DNA of 64,000 nucleotides from NCBI GenBank assembly GCA_026387915.1, contig JAPLKS010000007.1:124001-188000 (forward strand), given 5' to 3'. Of this stretch, positions 1-8,369 are shown piece after piece (positions within the stretch are counted from its first letter, which is position 1; each line of letters opens with the position of its first letter). The translations under genes and the position numbers were made by a program. Under the pieces are notes generated by a model. The model did no database searches and was not told where the DNA came from. It saw nothing but the letters and a program-made list of their open reading frames with translations. This stretch comes from Gemmatimonadota bacterium. GTDB lineage: Bacteria; Gemmatimonadota; Gemmatimonadetes; Gemmatimonadales; Gemmatimonadaceae.

Positions 1-69
1 ACCGGCGAGCGCCTCGTAGACTTCGGGCCGCAACAGCCCGTGCGTGTCGCTAATGAGCCCGATCAGCAC
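1..69 (-). CDS. Metallophosphoesterase, YfcE-like (N-terminal 23 residues only)
   Basis: Only the first 23 codons lie in the window; the gene continues past base 1. The reading starts at GTG (67-69) behind a good GGAGG ribosome binding site at 77-81. The residues read VLIGLISDTHGLLRPEVYEA, which matches the opening strand and the first metal-binding motif (D-x-H) of the YfcE/MJ0936 family of small calcineurin-like phosphodiesterases. It overlaps the end of the MFS gene by 20 bases, so it is probably the last gene of the menaquinone operon. Family membership rests on this short stretch. The substrate cannot be inferred. Confidence 0.72.
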   Translation of the reverse strand, partial: MLIGLISDTHGLLRPEVYEALAG

Positions 70-1273
70 CGCGAATCCTCCCGGCCAAAATCACGAACAA
101 CACCAAACAGCCAAGCGACACCAACGCCTCTGCGGCGAGCATCCCCTGCGTGCCGAAGCGGTCGTGCACGGCGCCATCAAAGCGGATCATGGCCAATCCA
201 CCCAGCGTATTGAATGCAAAGAACACGTTGATCTTGGTGGCGGCTGCGTGGTCGCCAATGAGCGCGAGCACCATCCCAGTGAGCGACGCGGTACACAAGC
301 CGAGCGAAAACGTATAGAACAGCGTGGCGGCAGCAAACCCCATACTATTGCGCGGCGACAGCATCATCAGCGCGGCGGCCGCGGCGGATATGGCACAGGC
401 CCACGCATACGCCGTGGGCTTGGCCATTCGATCTGCCACCCACCCGCCCGCAAAACAGCCGGCCACAATCGCCACGCCGCCACCGGCGCCGAGCACGAAG
501 CCAACCGTGTCGGCGCCAGCATTCCACTCGGCGCCAAGCGATCCAAACAGGAACTGCGACGCGCCGCTCCCAATGGGCAACAACGCGAGGAGCAGGCCAA
601 TGCGGCCATCGCGTGTGCGCAGCATCAGCGTCAACGCTCGTACGGCAGCCGCAAGTTTTGTCGCCACCGTTTCACCGACCACGCCGCGCCCAGGCTCGTC
701 TAGAAACCGCAGCGCAAATGCGCACGCAAATACAATCGCCGCCAGCGCAACGCCCGCGAGCCAGGTGGACGGCAGATGCTTGACGAGCAACAACCCTACG
801 CCGCCACCGGCCGTTTGACCAAACTGATTCCCGCTCTGGAACCACCCGGCGGCGCGACCGCGCGTGGCCAGCGTGGTGTTGTGCGCCATCAACCCTTCGG
901 TGGCAAACGCAAGGAACGACGCCCCCACATTCGACGCTAGCACCACCACCGAGAGCAGCGGCACGTTCGACGCTTGCATCGGCGTCACCGTCAACACAAA
1001 CAGACCGAGCGCAATCGCTGCGACCGCGAGCAGGTACCACGTTTTGCGCGTGAGTGTTGCGTCGCCGAGCGGCGCCCACACGAACTTGAACGCGTGCGCA
1101 AAAAAGGCCATCCCCACAATGGCCGCGCTCGTGGACACCGGCAAACCAGCGCGACTCGCGAGGTACCCGAGCGCGACCGACGGATAGCCGATAGTAAGAC
1201 CCATCGGAAAGTAGAGCACCGCGAACACCCACGGATGCGGCGCACGCCCACCAAGAGCGGCGCCCGACACCAC
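50..1273 (-). CDS. Major facilitator superfamily transporter, AmpG/PAT-like
   Basis: A 407-residue inner-membrane protein with about twelve hydrophobic segments. The stretch FFAHAFKFVWAPLGD near residue 40 resembles the cytoplasmic loop after helix 2 of AmpG-like permeases (usual form TFKFLWSPLMD), so muropeptide or acyl-CoA-type carriers are the nearest relatives; the substrate is unknown. The open frame extends further upstream, but that part runs inside ubiX. GTG at 1271-1273 shares one base with the ubiX stop (TAGTG) and has GGAG about nine bases upstream, so it is the likely start. It is cotranscribed with the menaquinone genes, though nothing shows a role in that pathway. Confidence 0.8.
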   Translation of the reverse strand: MVSGAALGGRAPHPWVFAVLYFPMGLTIGYPSVALGYLASRAGLPVSTSAAIVGMAFFAHAFKFVWAPLGDATLTRKTWYLLAVAAIALGLFVLTVTPMQASNVPLLSVVVLASNVGASFLAFATEGLMAHNTTLATRGRAAGWFQSGNQFGQTAGGGVGLLLVKHLPSTWLAGVALAAIVFACAFALRFLDEPGRGVVGETVATKLAAAVRALTLMLRTRDGRIGLLLALLPIGSGASQFLFGSLGAEWNAGADTVGFVLGAGGGVAIVAGCFAGGWVADRMAKPTAYAWACAISAAAAALMMLSPRNSMGFAAATLFYTFSLGLCTASLTGMVLALIGDHAAATKINVFFAFNTLGGLAMIRFDGAVHDRFGTQGMLAAEALVSLGCLVLFVILAGRIRGADRAH

Positions 1274-1887
1274 TACGCGTTCTCCGACTGACCGCCCCAC
1301 CGAATGGCCAGCGTGTTGTCCACGCCGAGATGATCGAGCACGCGCGCCACCACGAAGTCCACCAGCTCTTCGATGCGCGTGGGGCGATTGTAGAAGCCGG
1401 GCGAAGCCGGCATGATCGTCGCGCCGGCGCGGGTCAGCCGCAGCATGTTCTCGAGATGGATGGCGCTGAGCGGCGTCTCGCGCGGCACCAGCACGAGCGG
1501 ACGGCGCTCCTTGAGCGCCACATCCGCTGCGCGCTCCACCAGCGAACGCGACGTACCGGCAGCAATCGACGCGAGCGTTCCCATAGAACACGGGCAAATC
1601 ACCATGCCGGCGCTCTTCGCGGAGCCAGACGCGGGCGCCGCGCCGCGGTCGGCGTCGTCAAACACCGTTACCTGTGCATCCCAGGCCGCCGCGCCCGCAA
1701 ACGTGCGCAGCCCCTCCACATCCACCAGATCGGTCTCGGTGCGCAACAAGCGAAGTCCGTGCGACGACATGATCAACGACACGCGGCGCTGTGACGCCAC
1801 CAACTGCTGCAACAGGCGCACTCCGTACGGCGCGCCCGACGCGCCGGTGAAGGCCATCACAATCGGAGCATCAGCGTGCGTGCTCAC
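1273..1887 (-). CDS. ubiX: Flavin prenyltransferase UbiX family
   Basis: A 204-residue protein of the UbiX/Pad1 family. Members attach dimethylallyl to FMN and so make the prenylated-FMN cofactor that UbiD decarboxylases need. The N-terminal FTGASGAPYGVRLL is the FMN-binding glycine loop, VICPCSMGTLASIAAG is the family's conserved CPCSM region, and LVLVPRETPLSAIHLENML is the second signature. The start is GTG overlapping the stop of the ubiA-like gene by four bases (GTGA). Directly following a UbiD and a UbiA homologue, it most likely serves the menaquinone decarboxylase; in the futalosine pathway of Streptomyces a similar gene is called mqnM. Confidence 0.93.
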   Translation of the reverse strand: MSTHADAPIVMAFTGASGAPYGVRLLQQLVASQRRVSLIMSSHGLRLLRTETDLVDVEGLRTFAGAAAWDAQVTVFDDADRGAAPASGSAKSAGMVICPCSMGTLASIAAGTSRSLVERAADVALKERRPLVLVPRETPLSAIHLENMLRLTRAGATIMPASPGFYNRPTRIEELVDFVVARVLDHLGVDNTLAIRWGGQSENA

Positions 1888-2786
1888 GTTAGCACCCGTT
1901 CGGCGAGCGCAAACATAAAGAACGCGATGCTAATCACCCCGTTCATCGTAAAGAACGCGGCGTCCAACTTGGACTGATCCTCGGCGCTGACCAATGAATG
2001 TTCGTACAGCAGTAGCGACGCAACGGTGCCTACACCGAGACCGAAGATCCAGCCGCGCCCGGCGCCGAGCCCCGCCACCATCAACAGGAGCACGGTGCAC
2101 ACGTGCAGCGCGCGCGCAATACGAATCGCCACGCGCGGCCCAACGGCGGCCGGCACGGAGTGCAAACCGTGCTCGCGATCAAAGGCGATGTCTTGCAGCG
2201 CATACATCACATCAAAGCCGCCGCCCCACGTCATCACAGCAAGTGCGAGCGCCGGAAGCAACCACCACGGATCGCTCCACTGCCCCGTCACGGCGAGATA
2301 TCCGCCAGCGGGCGCGATTCCCATGCCGAGCCCAAGCACGAGATGCGACCAACGCGTGAACCGTTTGGTGAGGCTGTAAAAACAAATCCAGAGTAGCGCC
2401 ACCGGCGAGAGCATCGCGCAGAGTGGATTCAACTCCCACGCCGCCCACACAAAGAGCGCCATCGCGCCAATCACGAGCGCCGATGCTTCCCCCACCGCCA
2501 TCGCACCGCTCGGGAGCTCACGCATGGCCGTGCGCGGATTCTTGGCGTCGAAGTGCCGGTCGGCAATACGATTGAATCCCATCGCGGCAAAGCGCGCCGC
2601 CGTAAAGGCGAGCACAATCCACCCGAGCGAACGAAGCGTCACGGGCGTGTGATACGTCGCGAGCACCACACCCACGAGCGCAAAGGGGAGCGCAAACACC
2701 GTATGCGGCAGTTTAACGAAGTTCACATAGCGCACAAATCGCGACGTGCCGTCAAACGTCTGCCCCTCACGGTGCGACGCGGTCAT
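1884..2786 (-). CDS. UbiA-family prenyltransferase, probably menaquinone (MqnP-like)
   Basis: A 300-residue integral membrane prenyltransferase. NRIADRHFDAKNPRT near residues 72-86 holds the first Asp-rich motif (NxxxDxxxD), and DVMYALQDIAFDREHGLHS holds the second. Both bind the magnesium-diphosphate of the polyprenyl donor. About eight membrane segments are visible. Among UbiA proteins it resembles the subgroup found with UbiX and UbiD, which in the futalosine route prenylates a dihydroxynaphthoate carboxylate. The ATG start overlaps the ubiD stop (ATGA). The menaquinone role is inferred from context; sequence alone does not exclude 4-hydroxybenzoate as substrate. Confidence 0.88.
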   Translation of the reverse strand: MTASHREGQTFDGTSRFVRYVNFVKLPHTVFALPFALVGVVLATYHTPVTLRSLGWIVLAFTAARFAAMGFNRIADRHFDAKNPRTAMRELPSGAMAVGEASALVIGAMALFVWAAWELNPLCAMLSPVALLWICFYSLTKRFTRWSHLVLGLGMGIAPAGGYLAVTGQWSDPWWLLPALALAVMTWGGGFDVMYALQDIAFDREHGLHSVPAAVGPRVAIRIARALHVCTVLLLMVAGLGAGRGWIFGLGVGTVASLLLYEHSLVSAEDQSKLDAAFFTMNGVISIAFFMFALAERVLT

Positions 2787-4255
2787 AGCCCGAGCCTCGG
2801 CCAGAGTGCATCCACGCGCTGCCGAGTGGCGTCGTCCATCGCGATCACCTCGGGCCAGTTGCGGGTGAATCCCTCTTCCGGAAATTTCTTAGTGCCGTCG
2901 ATTCCCATCTTGCTGCCGTACGTGAAGGCACGGCTGGCGTGATCGAGCACATCCACCGGCCCCATCGTAAAGCGCACGTCGCGTTGCGGGTCAATGTTAT
3001 TGAGCGCGACCCACCACGCTTCCGCCGCGTTCTGCACGTCCACCCAGCTATCGACAATCACGAGCACCTTCGCAAGCGACATTAATCCCTGCCCCCACAT
3101 GGCGTTCATCACCTTGTAGGCCTGGCCCGGATATTCCTTTTTGATGCTCACGAACACGAGGTTGTGAAAAATCCCCTCGGCGGGCATGTGATAATCCACG
3201 ATCTCGGGGACCGTGAGCTTGAGCAAGGGCAGGAAGATTCGTTCGGTGGCGTGGCCGAGGTAGTAGTCCTCCATCGGCGGACGCCCGACGATGGTGGTGG
3301 CGTACACCGGATTCTTGCGCATTGTCACCGCGGTGATATGCACCAGCGGATACAGATCGGCTTCGGAGTAGTAGCCCGTGTGATCGCCGAACGGCCCCTC
3401 GGTCACCAACGCCTCAGCCGGATCGATGTAGCCCTCGAGCACAAATTCGGCGTCGGCCGGCACTTCAAGATCGCAGGTGAGGGCCTTGGCGAGTTGCACC
3501 GGCTCCTTGCGCAGGAAGCCCGCAAAAATGAACTCGTCCACCATCGGTGGAAGAGGCGCGCTGGCCGAGTACATCGAGGCCGGATCGCCGCCGATGGCAA
3601 TGCACACTTCCATTTTCTCGCCGCGTTCGGCCATCTCTCGCCAATGGGCGGCGCCCACCTTGTGGCGCTGCCAGTGCATGGCGACCGTGTTCTTACCCAT
3701 CAGCTGCACTCGGTACATCCCCACATTGCGAATGCCGCGCTTGGGATCTTTGCTGATGACCATTGGCAGCGTGATGTACGGGCCACCGTCGTCAGGCCAG
3801 CAGGTGATGATCGGCAGTTTCCGCAAATCGACGTCGTCGCCGCGCCACACGGTTTCTTGGCACGACGGCGTGCCGCTTTTCATGCGCGGCGGAAACTTTG
3901 ACACTTCAAGCAGGCGCGGCAACATCGACAGCTTGCCGAGTAGCCCCTCTGGAACTTTGAGATCCATCAGCTTGGTGATGCGGTCGCCGTGTTCGTCGAG
4001 TCGCTCGACGCCAAGGCTCAGCGCCATGCGCTTCATGGAGCCGAACAGGTTGATGGCCACCGGAATCGGTGAGATGGTGCCGTCAGGCAGCACCGGCTTT
4101 TCGAAGAGCAGCGCTTTGCCTCCGCCCGGCATTTTGCTTACGCGGTCGGTGATTTCGCACAGTTCAAGATCCACCTTGACGGGCTCCGTAATGCGATGGA
4201 GCTCGCCGATCGCGTCGATGGCGGCAATGAATTCAGAGAGGGTATTGAGGGTCAC
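2783..4255 (-). CDS. UbiD-family decarboxylase, probably menaquinone (MqnL-like)
   Basis: A 490-residue UbiD/Fdc-type decarboxylase, the usual length for the family. It should use prenylated FMN and a divalent metal to remove the ring carboxylate of the prenylated quinone precursor. Visible features are a metal/phosphate-binding stretch around NVGMYRVQLMGKNTVAMHW, the active-site segment EGPFGDHTGYYSEADLYP with the conserved Glu, and VGRPPMEDYYLGHATERIF. The start is GTG overlapping the menG stop (GTGA). Its position between menG and the ubiA-like gene, with ubiX further on, makes a late menaquinone step much more likely than phenolic acid decarboxylation. Confidence 0.9.
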   Translation of the reverse strand: MTLNTLSEFIAAIDAIGELHRITEPVKVDLELCEITDRVSKMPGGGKALLFEKPVLPDGTISPIPVAINLFGSMKRMALSLGVERLDEHGDRITKLMDLKVPEGLLGKLSMLPRLLEVSKFPPRMKSGTPSCQETVWRGDDVDLRKLPIITCWPDDGGPYITLPMVISKDPKRGIRNVGMYRVQLMGKNTVAMHWQRHKVGAAHWREMAERGEKMEVCIAIGGDPASMYSASAPLPPMVDEFIFAGFLRKEPVQLAKALTCDLEVPADAEFVLEGYIDPAEALVTEGPFGDHTGYYSEADLYPLVHITAVTMRKNPVYATTIVGRPPMEDYYLGHATERIFLPLLKLTVPEIVDYHMPAEGIFHNLVFVSIKKEYPGQAYKVMNAMWGQGLMSLAKVLVIVDSWVDVQNAAEAWWVALNNIDPQRDVRFTMGPVDVLDHASRAFTYGSKMGIDGTKKFPEEGFTRNWPEVIAMDDATRQRVDALWPRLGL

Positions 4256-5013
4256 GATTGCGTCTTGCCTTTTTCGCCGACGTGAATCGCCGCAATCCCA
4301 AACGTCAGCGTCGTAAACGCGACGTCCGCAAACCCCGCCGCGCGCATGCGATCCGCGAGGATGGTGGTTTCGGGAAAATTGGCGACCGATTGCGGCAGGT
4401 ATTGGTACGCGGTGCGATGACCGCTAATGAGGCCGCCGATGAGCGGCAACACCTTATGAAAATAGAACAAGTAGGCCGTGCGCAGCAGCGCAACACGCGG
4501 CGTGGAGAACTCGAGAATCACGAATCGCGCACCCGGCGCCAGCACACGGTGCACCTCGGCGAGCGCGCTCTCGAGACTCGCCACATTGCGAATGCCGAAT
4601 GCGACGATCGCCCCGGCCATTGTGCCACTCGCCAACGGGAGCGCTAACGCGTCGGCAACAACCGGGGCGAGTGTGGTACGCGGCGCCTTGCCCACGCCCG
4701 CGCGCAGCATCGGCTCCGCGAAATCCGCGCCCACAATATGCCCGCGGAATCCGGAGTGGCGACTCAGCGCCGTGCCGACGTCGAGCGTCCCGGCGCAGAG
4801 GTCGAGATAGTGGCCCTCGGGCGCACGTTCCCATCCTAGGCGCGCGATCGCCAACCGACGCCACGACCGGTCGATACCCATGCTCAAGAGGTGATTGAGG
4901 AGATCGTATCGCGGGGCAATGTCGGAGAACATCCGTTGCACGTACGAACGCTTGCCGGGGGCGCCGGCAGCGGCCGCCCGTGCCTCGAGCGCTTCAGTAT
5001 CGGTGGCTGTCAT
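4252..5013 (-). CDS. menG: Demethylmenaquinone methyltransferase
   Basis: A 253-residue SAM-dependent C-methyltransferase of the UbiE/MenG family, which methylates demethylmenaquinone in the last step. MFSDIAPRYDLLNHLLSMG at residues 29-47 is the N-terminal signature, YLDLCAGTLDVG is the SAM-binding loop, and GIRNVASLESALAEVHRVL is the second family signature. The open frame extends far upstream, but that region is the divergent sigma factor gene, so ATG at 5011-5013 is taken as the start. It heads the menaquinone operon. A gene in this family can also act on ubiquinone precursors, but no dedicated ubiquinone genes are seen in the window. Confidence 0.92.
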   Translation of the reverse strand: MTATDTEALEARAAAAGAPGKRSYVQRMFSDIAPRYDLLNHLLSMGIDRSWRRLAIARLGWERAPEGHYLDLCAGTLDVGTALSRHSGFRGHIVGADFAEPMLRAGVGKAPRTTLAPVVADALALPLASGTMAGAIVAFGIRNVASLESALAEVHRVLAPGARFVILEFSTPRVALLRTAYLFYFHKVLPLIGGLISGHRTAYQYLPQSVANFPETTILADRMRAAGFADVAFTTLTFGIAAIHVGEKGKTQS

Positions 5014-5064
5014 CAGCCTTGAAAGTTGCCCGCGCGTGAGAGCACGGGCAAGTTTGAAGGCAGC

Positions 5065-5667
5065 GTGCCCCCCAAACTCGATCTCCTCAACCTTCCCGAC
5101 GCGGACGTCGTCGCCCTCGCCCAGCGCGGGCGCGAGGACGCCTATCGCGAACTGGTGCGCCGCTATGAGCGCCCCGTGTTCTCGCTGGTGTTCCGTATGG
5201 TGCGCGACACTGCCACCGCCGAGGATCTGGCGCAGGACGCGTTTATCAAGGTGCTCGGCAACCTCGACAAGTACCGGTCCGAGTTCAAGTTCTCGAGCTG
5301 GCTGTTCAAAATCGCGAATAACGTCGCCATCGATCACCTGCGACGCCGGCAGCTCGACACCATCTCGATGGACGGCTCCCCGCACGCCCAGACGGCGGCC
5401 GATATGGAGGCCACGTCCTTTGATGTGGGCTCCGAGGACGAGTCCCCACTCGAGGCGCTGGAGTCCAAGGAGCTGGGGTCGTCTATTGAGCGCGCGATTG
5501 CCGCCCTGCGCCCGGAATACCGCTCCTGCATCATGCTCCGCCACGTGGAAGGGCGGAGCTATGAGGAAATCGCGGCGACGCTCGACCTGCCGCTGGGCAC
5601 GGTGAAGACCTACATCCACCGCGCCCGTCACCAGCTCCGCGAGGCGCTGGACCACCTCAGAGAATGA
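5065..5667 (+). CDS. ECF-type RNA polymerase sigma factor
   Basis: A 200-residue group 4 sigma factor. Region 2 runs from ALAQRGREDAYRELVRRY to FSSWLFKIANNVAIDHLRRR (core binding and -10 recognition). Region 4 holds LRPEYRSCIMLRHVEGRSYEE and the helix-turn-helix LPLGTVKTYIHRARHQLREA. A linker of about 45 acidic and Ser-rich residues separates them. GTG at 5065 is preferred because GAAGG lies four to five bases upstream; an in-frame TTG at 5026 would add 13 residues but has no well-placed site. The downstream zinc-finger membrane protein is its likely anti-sigma factor. It is divergent from menG across about 50 bases. Confidence 0.9.
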   Translation: MPPKLDLLNLPDADVVALAQRGREDAYRELVRRYERPVFSLVFRMVRDTATAEDLAQDAFIKVLGNLDKYRSEFKFSSWLFKIANNVAIDHLRRRQLDTISMDGSPHAQTAADMEATSFDVGSEDESPLEALESKELGSSIERAIAALRPEYRSCIMLRHVEGRSYEEIAATLDLPLGTVKTYIHRARHQLREALDHLRE

Positions 5668-5786
5668 TGGCGAATAAACACCGAAAGTTCAGGACTGCCC
5701 GCGCGCCGATGGTCGGACGCCCGTGGCACTCCACACACGCTGAAACCGCGTCCCTCGCCCTGCCGTAGTCTGATTCAGGAGAACTC

Positions 5787-6377
5787 ATGCAACATCGACA
5801 CCTGCATCCAAACGAGATCGACCTGCTGCTCGACGGCGAGGTTGGTTTTGGCGTCGCGCCGTTGCGCGCGCACGTCGAGGAGTGCGCGGAATGCCGCGCC
5901 AAGCTCGACGATGTGCGCCTGGTGACCGACGCCCTCGACCGGTTGCCGCACTTTGCCCCCACCGTTCGCTTTGCCGATTCGGTGATGGCGCAGGTGCACA
6001 TTGTCGAACCGTGGCATGTGGCGCTCGTAGAGAGCGCCCTACGACTCGTCCCGCAGTCGCGCGCCATGCGCGTGGTGATGGCAGGCTCCGCGCTAACGGT
6101 GGCCTCCGTGCTCTCGGCGAGCGCCGTGTGGCTCGCCTTCCGCGCGGATGTGGCGCGCTACCTGGTGAACTTGGCGGCGGATCGCGGTCGGCAATCGGTG
6201 GTACAAGGTGCCACGGCTGTCCTCGATGCCGCCTTCGGCCAATCGGCGATTGACGCCATGCGTGGCGCTGGGATGAGCGGTGTCATGGTTGGCGCAGCCC
6301 TCTTGGTGACCGCCGCCGGCGGTGCCACCCTAGGCCTCCGCGCCATGGCCACCGCCTCGCGGCGTGCGCGGAACTAG
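5787..6377 (+). CDS. Zinc-finger anti-sigma factor, membrane-anchored
   Basis: A 196-residue protein starting at ATG behind AGGAG (5778-5782). The N-terminal 45 residues contain the HxxxCxxC zinc-binding motif of anti-sigma domains (HVEECAEC near residues 31-38), preceded by IDLLLDGEV. Two later hydrophobic segments, around residues 95-115 and 165-190, should anchor it in the inner membrane. It follows the ECF sigma gene by about 120 bases, so it most likely sequesters that sigma factor until an envelope signal arrives. The short C-terminal part has no recognised sensor domain. Confidence 0.85.
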   Translation: MQHRHLHPNEIDLLLDGEVGFGVAPLRAHVEECAECRAKLDDVRLVTDALDRLPHFAPTVRFADSVMAQVHIVEPWHVALVESALRLVPQSRAMRVVMAGSALTVASVLSASAVWLAFRADVARYLVNLAADRGRQSVVQGATAVLDAAFGQSAIDAMRGAGMSGVMVGAALLVTAAGGATLGLRAMATASRRARN

Positions 6378-6381
6378 GGCC

Positions 6382-7500
6382 ATGACGTCACGTTTTATTC
6401 GCGCGGTCCGCGGGCTCTCTGCGCTGACCGCGCTTTGGATTGCCTGTAGTACGACGGTGCAGGCTCAAGACAGTGCGCAGCGCGTTGCGCTCGCCAAGTC
6501 GTTGCAGTCGCTACGCACCAATGGCGAGTCGCCCGCACTCCCCGACGCAAAAGAATTCACCTTCGGTGATCGATCGATCGCCGCGAACACTCGCGCCGCT
6601 TCCACCGTGGCGGTCGCCAATGGCACGCTGACGGTGAGTGGCACGGTGGCCGGTGATGCCGTCAGCTGGAAAGGCGACATCGTCGTCGCGCCAGGTGGCG
6701 TGATTACTGGGCGTGCTGTGGCCATCGGAGGCAAAGTGCGCCTCAACGGCGGCCGCGTGGACGGCGAGATTCGCTCACTCGAAGGCAATCTCGACGCCAC
6801 AGGCACCGACGTGACGCCACTCGGCGGCGCGGCAACCGTCTCGCACGCGTTGTCACTCGCCGCCGCTTGGCTCGCCGTGCTCGTGTTCCTCGGCGTTGGC
6901 ATACTCGTGGTGGCGTCTCCCAATCTCGACGCTGTCACCGACGCGCTCGAGCAGGGCGTGGGCCGCGCCATCATGACGGGACTCGCGGGCGAGGTGGCGA
7001 TTTTGCCGGCGATTGTGGTCATCTCGCTCGGCCTCGTGCTTACGCTGCTCGGCATTCTCCTCGTGCCGTTCGCCGTCGTGGCGTATGTGATTTTGGTGGC
7101 CGGGTTGTTTGCGCTCGGCTTTCTCGCGGTGGCGCGCGTCATTGGCACCGCGATCACTCGTAGCCGCACGAGCGAGGGCGACCGTGAGCGGCGTGCCTCC
7201 TCACTGCGCGCACTGATTGTTGGCGTGCTGGCACTGATGAGTCCGTGGTTCCTCGCGGCATCGCTCGCGTGGCAGCCGATGGTGCACCTTGTGGCACAGA
7301 CCATCGCGATTGCCGTCACGAGCGTTGCGGCCACCGCTGGCCTCGGCGCGGCCATTCTCTCGCGCGGCGGTGTCCAGCGACGCCCGTCCGCGGCGGCGGT
7401 CAAAGCAATGGCGGCCGCGAGTTGGCAGACGCCGACGCCAGTCGCCGGTGTCGTAGCGGCGCGACGCCCATCCTCGTACGATGCCCCGGCGGCCAAGTGA
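6382..7500 (+). CDS. Exported bactofilin-like/polymer-forming protein with C-terminal membrane helices
   Basis: A 372-residue protein with a signal peptide ending near TTVQAQ. Residues about 70-140 carry short glycine-rich turns typical of right-handed beta-helix bactofilin or polymer-forming domains (for example NGTLTVSGTVAGDAVSWKGD, then GKVRLNGGRVDGE). About four hydrophobic segments follow from residue 155 to 310, then a low-complexity tail. ATG at 6382 sits five bases after the anti-sigma stop, with AGGG overlapping that stop. A longer frame from 6364 would overlap the upstream gene. The next gene overlaps its stop (GTGA). A structural or sensing role in the envelope under the neighbouring sigma factor is inference. 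Confidence 0.75.
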   Translation: MTSRFIRAVRGLSALTALWIACSTTVQAQDSAQRVALAKSLQSLRTNGESPALPDAKEFTFGDRSIAANTRAASTVAVANGTLTVSGTVAGDAVSWKGDIVVAPGGVITGRAVAIGGKVRLNGGRVDGEIRSLEGNLDATGTDVTPLGGAATVSHALSLAAAWLAVLVFLGVGILVVASPNLDAVTDALEQGVGRAIMTGLAGEVAILPAIVVISLGLVLTLLGILLVPFAVVAYVILVAGLFALGFLAVARVIGTAITRSRTSEGDRERRASSLRALIVGVLALMSPWFLAASLAWQPMVHLVAQTIAIAVTSVAATAGLGAAILSRGGVQRRPSAAAVKAMAAASWQTPTPVAGVVAARRPSSYDAPAAK

Positions 7501-8339
7501 ACGAACGCTTGCTCGTCGCGTCCGCGCTCGTCATTGCCTTGGCACACCCCGCTGAAGCACAGCGGTGGCGCACGCTCGAGGCCGCACGACAAGTGCACGA
7601 CACGTCGGCGCTTTCTGTTCGCGTCGAATATTCGGCCGGACGGTTCGACCTGCGTCCCGCCACAGGGAACACGCTCTATAACATGAGTTTGCGCTACGAT
7701 GCCAGCCGCGGCGAAGCCGTGAGCCGCTATGACAGTCTCGCGCGCTCACTCACCGTAGGGGTGAAGGGCAACCACAGCATCCGCGTCAACTTGGATGACA
7801 ACGACGGCGGCGATCTCAAACTGCAACTCGCGCCGAACGTCCCCATGGATCTCGCGCTCGAACTCGGTGCGGTTGAGGGCGAACTTCAGCTTGGCGGAAT
7901 GGCCCTCTCTGATCTTTCGATCAAAGGTGGCGCCGCCGAAATCACCGTGCGATTCGATGCGCCGAATCGCGTCCGCATGCATGCCATGAACATCGAGATT
8001 GGCGCGGCCTCCGTGAAGCTCATGCACGCGGCCAACGCCGGTGCCGAACGCATCAAAGCCAATGTCGGCGTCGGGTCACTGGACCTCGACCTCTCTGGCC
8101 CGCTGACGCACGACGTGGAGATCAACGCCTCGCTGGCCATGGGGGAGATTACCCTGCGCGTGGCGCCAGAGGTTGGCGTGATGGTGGAGGCCAAGACCTT
8201 CCTTGGCGATATGCACAGCTCCGGTCTCATCAAACGCGGCGACTACTGGTACTCGGCCGACTACGACGCCGCTCCGCGGAAGGTGCGGGTGCAACTCAAG
8301 GCGTTTCTTGGGGGCTTTAAACTTCGGCGGGCGAGCTAA
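7497..8339 (+). CDS. Secreted LiaF/DUF4097-like 'toast-rack' protein
   Basis: A 280-residue protein beginning at GTG that overlaps the previous stop (GTGA). The first 22 residues form a cleavable signal peptide (hydrophobic core then HPAEAQ). The mature part is rich in regularly spaced beta-strand repeats alternating D/N and hydrophobic residues, such as LDLDLSGPLTHDVEINASL, and resembles the C-terminal stacked-strand domain of LiaF and DUF4097-type proteins. No catalytic motif is visible. As the last gene of the sigma/anti-sigma block it is probably an output or sensor of an envelope stress response. That role is inferred from context. Confidence 0.7.
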   Translation: MNERLLVASALVIALAHPAEAQRWRTLEAARQVHDTSALSVRVEYSAGRFDLRPATGNTLYNMSLRYDASRGEAVSRYDSLARSLTVGVKGNHSIRVNLDDNDGGDLKLQLAPNVPMDLALELGAVEGELQLGGMALSDLSIKGGAAEITVRFDAPNRVRMHAMNIEIGAASVKLMHAANAGAERIKANVGVGSLDLDLSGPLTHDVEINASLAMGEITLRVAPEVGVMVEAKTFLGDMHSSGLIKRGDYWYSADYDAAPRKVRVQLKAFLGGFKLRRAS

Positions 8340-8369
8340 TCGCCGGACGTCACGCGGCGCGGGTGTGAA

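Noticed and set aside
1273-4255. UbiX/UbiD/UbiA set as ubiquinone synthesis
   Set aside because: No ubiquinone hydroxylases or UbiG are seen, and the block is fused with a MenG-like gene and an ETF:menaquinone enzyme elsewhere, so menaquinone is preferred.
4252-5655. 467-codon version of the menG frame
   Set aside because: The extra N-terminal part is antisense to the sigma factor gene; ATG at 5013 fits the family.
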